This document shows positions 5,514 through 5,951 of a DNA stretch of 5,951 bases, in pieces. Positions within the stretch are counted from its first letter, which is position 1, and each line of letters starts with the position of its first letter. Source of the stretch: UBA12026 sp035291405 (GTDB lineage Bacteria > Patescibacteriota > Microgenomatia > UBA8517). The stretch spans positions 1-5,951 of the forward strand of contig DATDSD010000052.1 of assembly GCA_035291405.1 (NCBI GenBank), given 5' to 3'. The position numbers and the translations under genes were made by a program. The notes beneath the pieces are model-generated. The model had not been told where the DNA came from. It saw only the letters and a program-made list of their open reading frames with translations, and made no database searches.

Positions 5514-5951
5514 TTAAATAAATCTAATTTGCATTCCGTCAACCACAGTTGTTGTTAATGGTATTTCCTGTCCTTCAAACTTTGCACCATTACCCCAGAT
5601 TTTTGCTAGATTAGTAGCTTCTGCAAACTCATTACCTATTTTTTGGGCAACGTCGAGTAAGGTTTCTCCCTCTTTCATTATAATGTAATTGTCCATATTT
5701 GGTTTAGCATCTTTTTCAACCAGATAAACGGTAATAAGTTTTAGATTTTTCCAGATTATTTCTTTTAAAGCCTCAATACCATCACCATTGTCTGCCGAAA
5801 TATAGATTAAATCTTCGTATTTATGTCCTTTGTGGGTGTCCGATTTATTGACTACAAATATTGCGGGTTTATAGACAATTCTTTGAGAGAAACTATCAAC
5901 CAACCTATTAATACTTAATTTTTCTTTTAAGGTTATTTCTCCGTTTTTAAT
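5514..5951 (-). CDS. C-terminal part of a DRG/Obg-like GTPase with a TGS domain
   Basis: The 5' end is beyond the window. The 145 visible residues are in a frame that is open to the edge, so a TTG at 5901-5903 is not a real start. The G4 guanine-specificity motif is seen as FVVNKSD (32-38, counted from the edge), and the G5-like motif as ISAD (51-54) followed by a GIEALKEIIW helix. From about residue 70 a TGS domain runs to the end: LITVYLVEKD, an (I/V)MKEGETLLDVAQKIG segment, AKIWGNGAKFEGQ, then TVVDGMQIRFI. This order and the IW-x-x-L-x-L-I-x-V-Y junction match the DRG (Rbg) branch of Obg-family GTPases, which bind ribosomes in eukaryotes and are widespread in archaea. A translation-linked role is inferred from the family. 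YchF was considered, but its C-terminal domain has a different signature. The stop is TAA, 18 bp before the methyltransferase start. Confidence 0.85.
   Translation of the reverse strand: MKNGEITLKEKLSINRLVDSFSQRIVYKPAIFVVNKSDTHKGHKYEDLIYISADNGDGIEALKEIIWKNLKLITVYLVEKDAKPNMDNYIIMKEGETLLDVAQKIGNEFAEATNLAKIWGNGAKFEGQEIPLTTTVVDGMQIRFI

Noticed and set aside
5309..5521. A 70-codon open frame on the + strand
   Set aside because: It is antisense to the methyltransferase N-terminus, and the hydrophobic look comes from the reverse reading of AT-rich codons.

Overview
This is an AT-rich window that reads in the standard genetic code. It most resembles a genome fragment from a small-genome bacterium of the Patescibacteria/CPR type. 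The grounds are the low GC, weak or absent Shine-Dalgarno sites, a tRNA gene without an encoded CCA end, tight gene spacing, a DRG-type TGS GTPase, and a large secreted NHL-repeat protein. This placement is inference; a DPANN archaeon or another AT-rich lineage is not excluded from sequence alone.

Layout. On the + strand at the left edge lies the 3' end of an unidentified beta-rich protein (2-385), followed by a tRNA-Lys(CTT) gene (432-503). Everything else is on the - strand and is transcribed towards them. Read in transcription order from the right edge, these genes are: the C-terminal part of a DRG/Obg-like GTPase with its TGS domain (5951-5514, truncated by the window edge); a class I SAM-dependent methyltransferase of the RlmI-like COG1092 type (5495-4659); a family 2 glycosyltransferase (4626-3901); an approximately 80-bp intergenic gap holding a strong inverted repeat and a possible promoter; and a 1083-residue secreted protein (3820-569). 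That protein has a signal peptide, twelve NHL-like blades with an unusually long period of about 61 residues, three Ig-like domains and an amphipathic C-terminal tail.

How the genes relate. The GTPase and methyltransferase are 18 bp apart and the glycosyltransferase follows 32 bp later, so these three could be one transcript. The first two look like housekeeping functions connected to ribosomes or RNA. The glycosyltransferase and the NHL protein look like cell-envelope functions. The palindrome and the separate promoter-like sequence suggest the NHL gene has its own transcription unit. No CRISPR array, transposase, integrase or defence gene is visible. The most distinctive element is the NHL-repeat surface protein, including a perfect 76-bp repeat between two adjacent blades.
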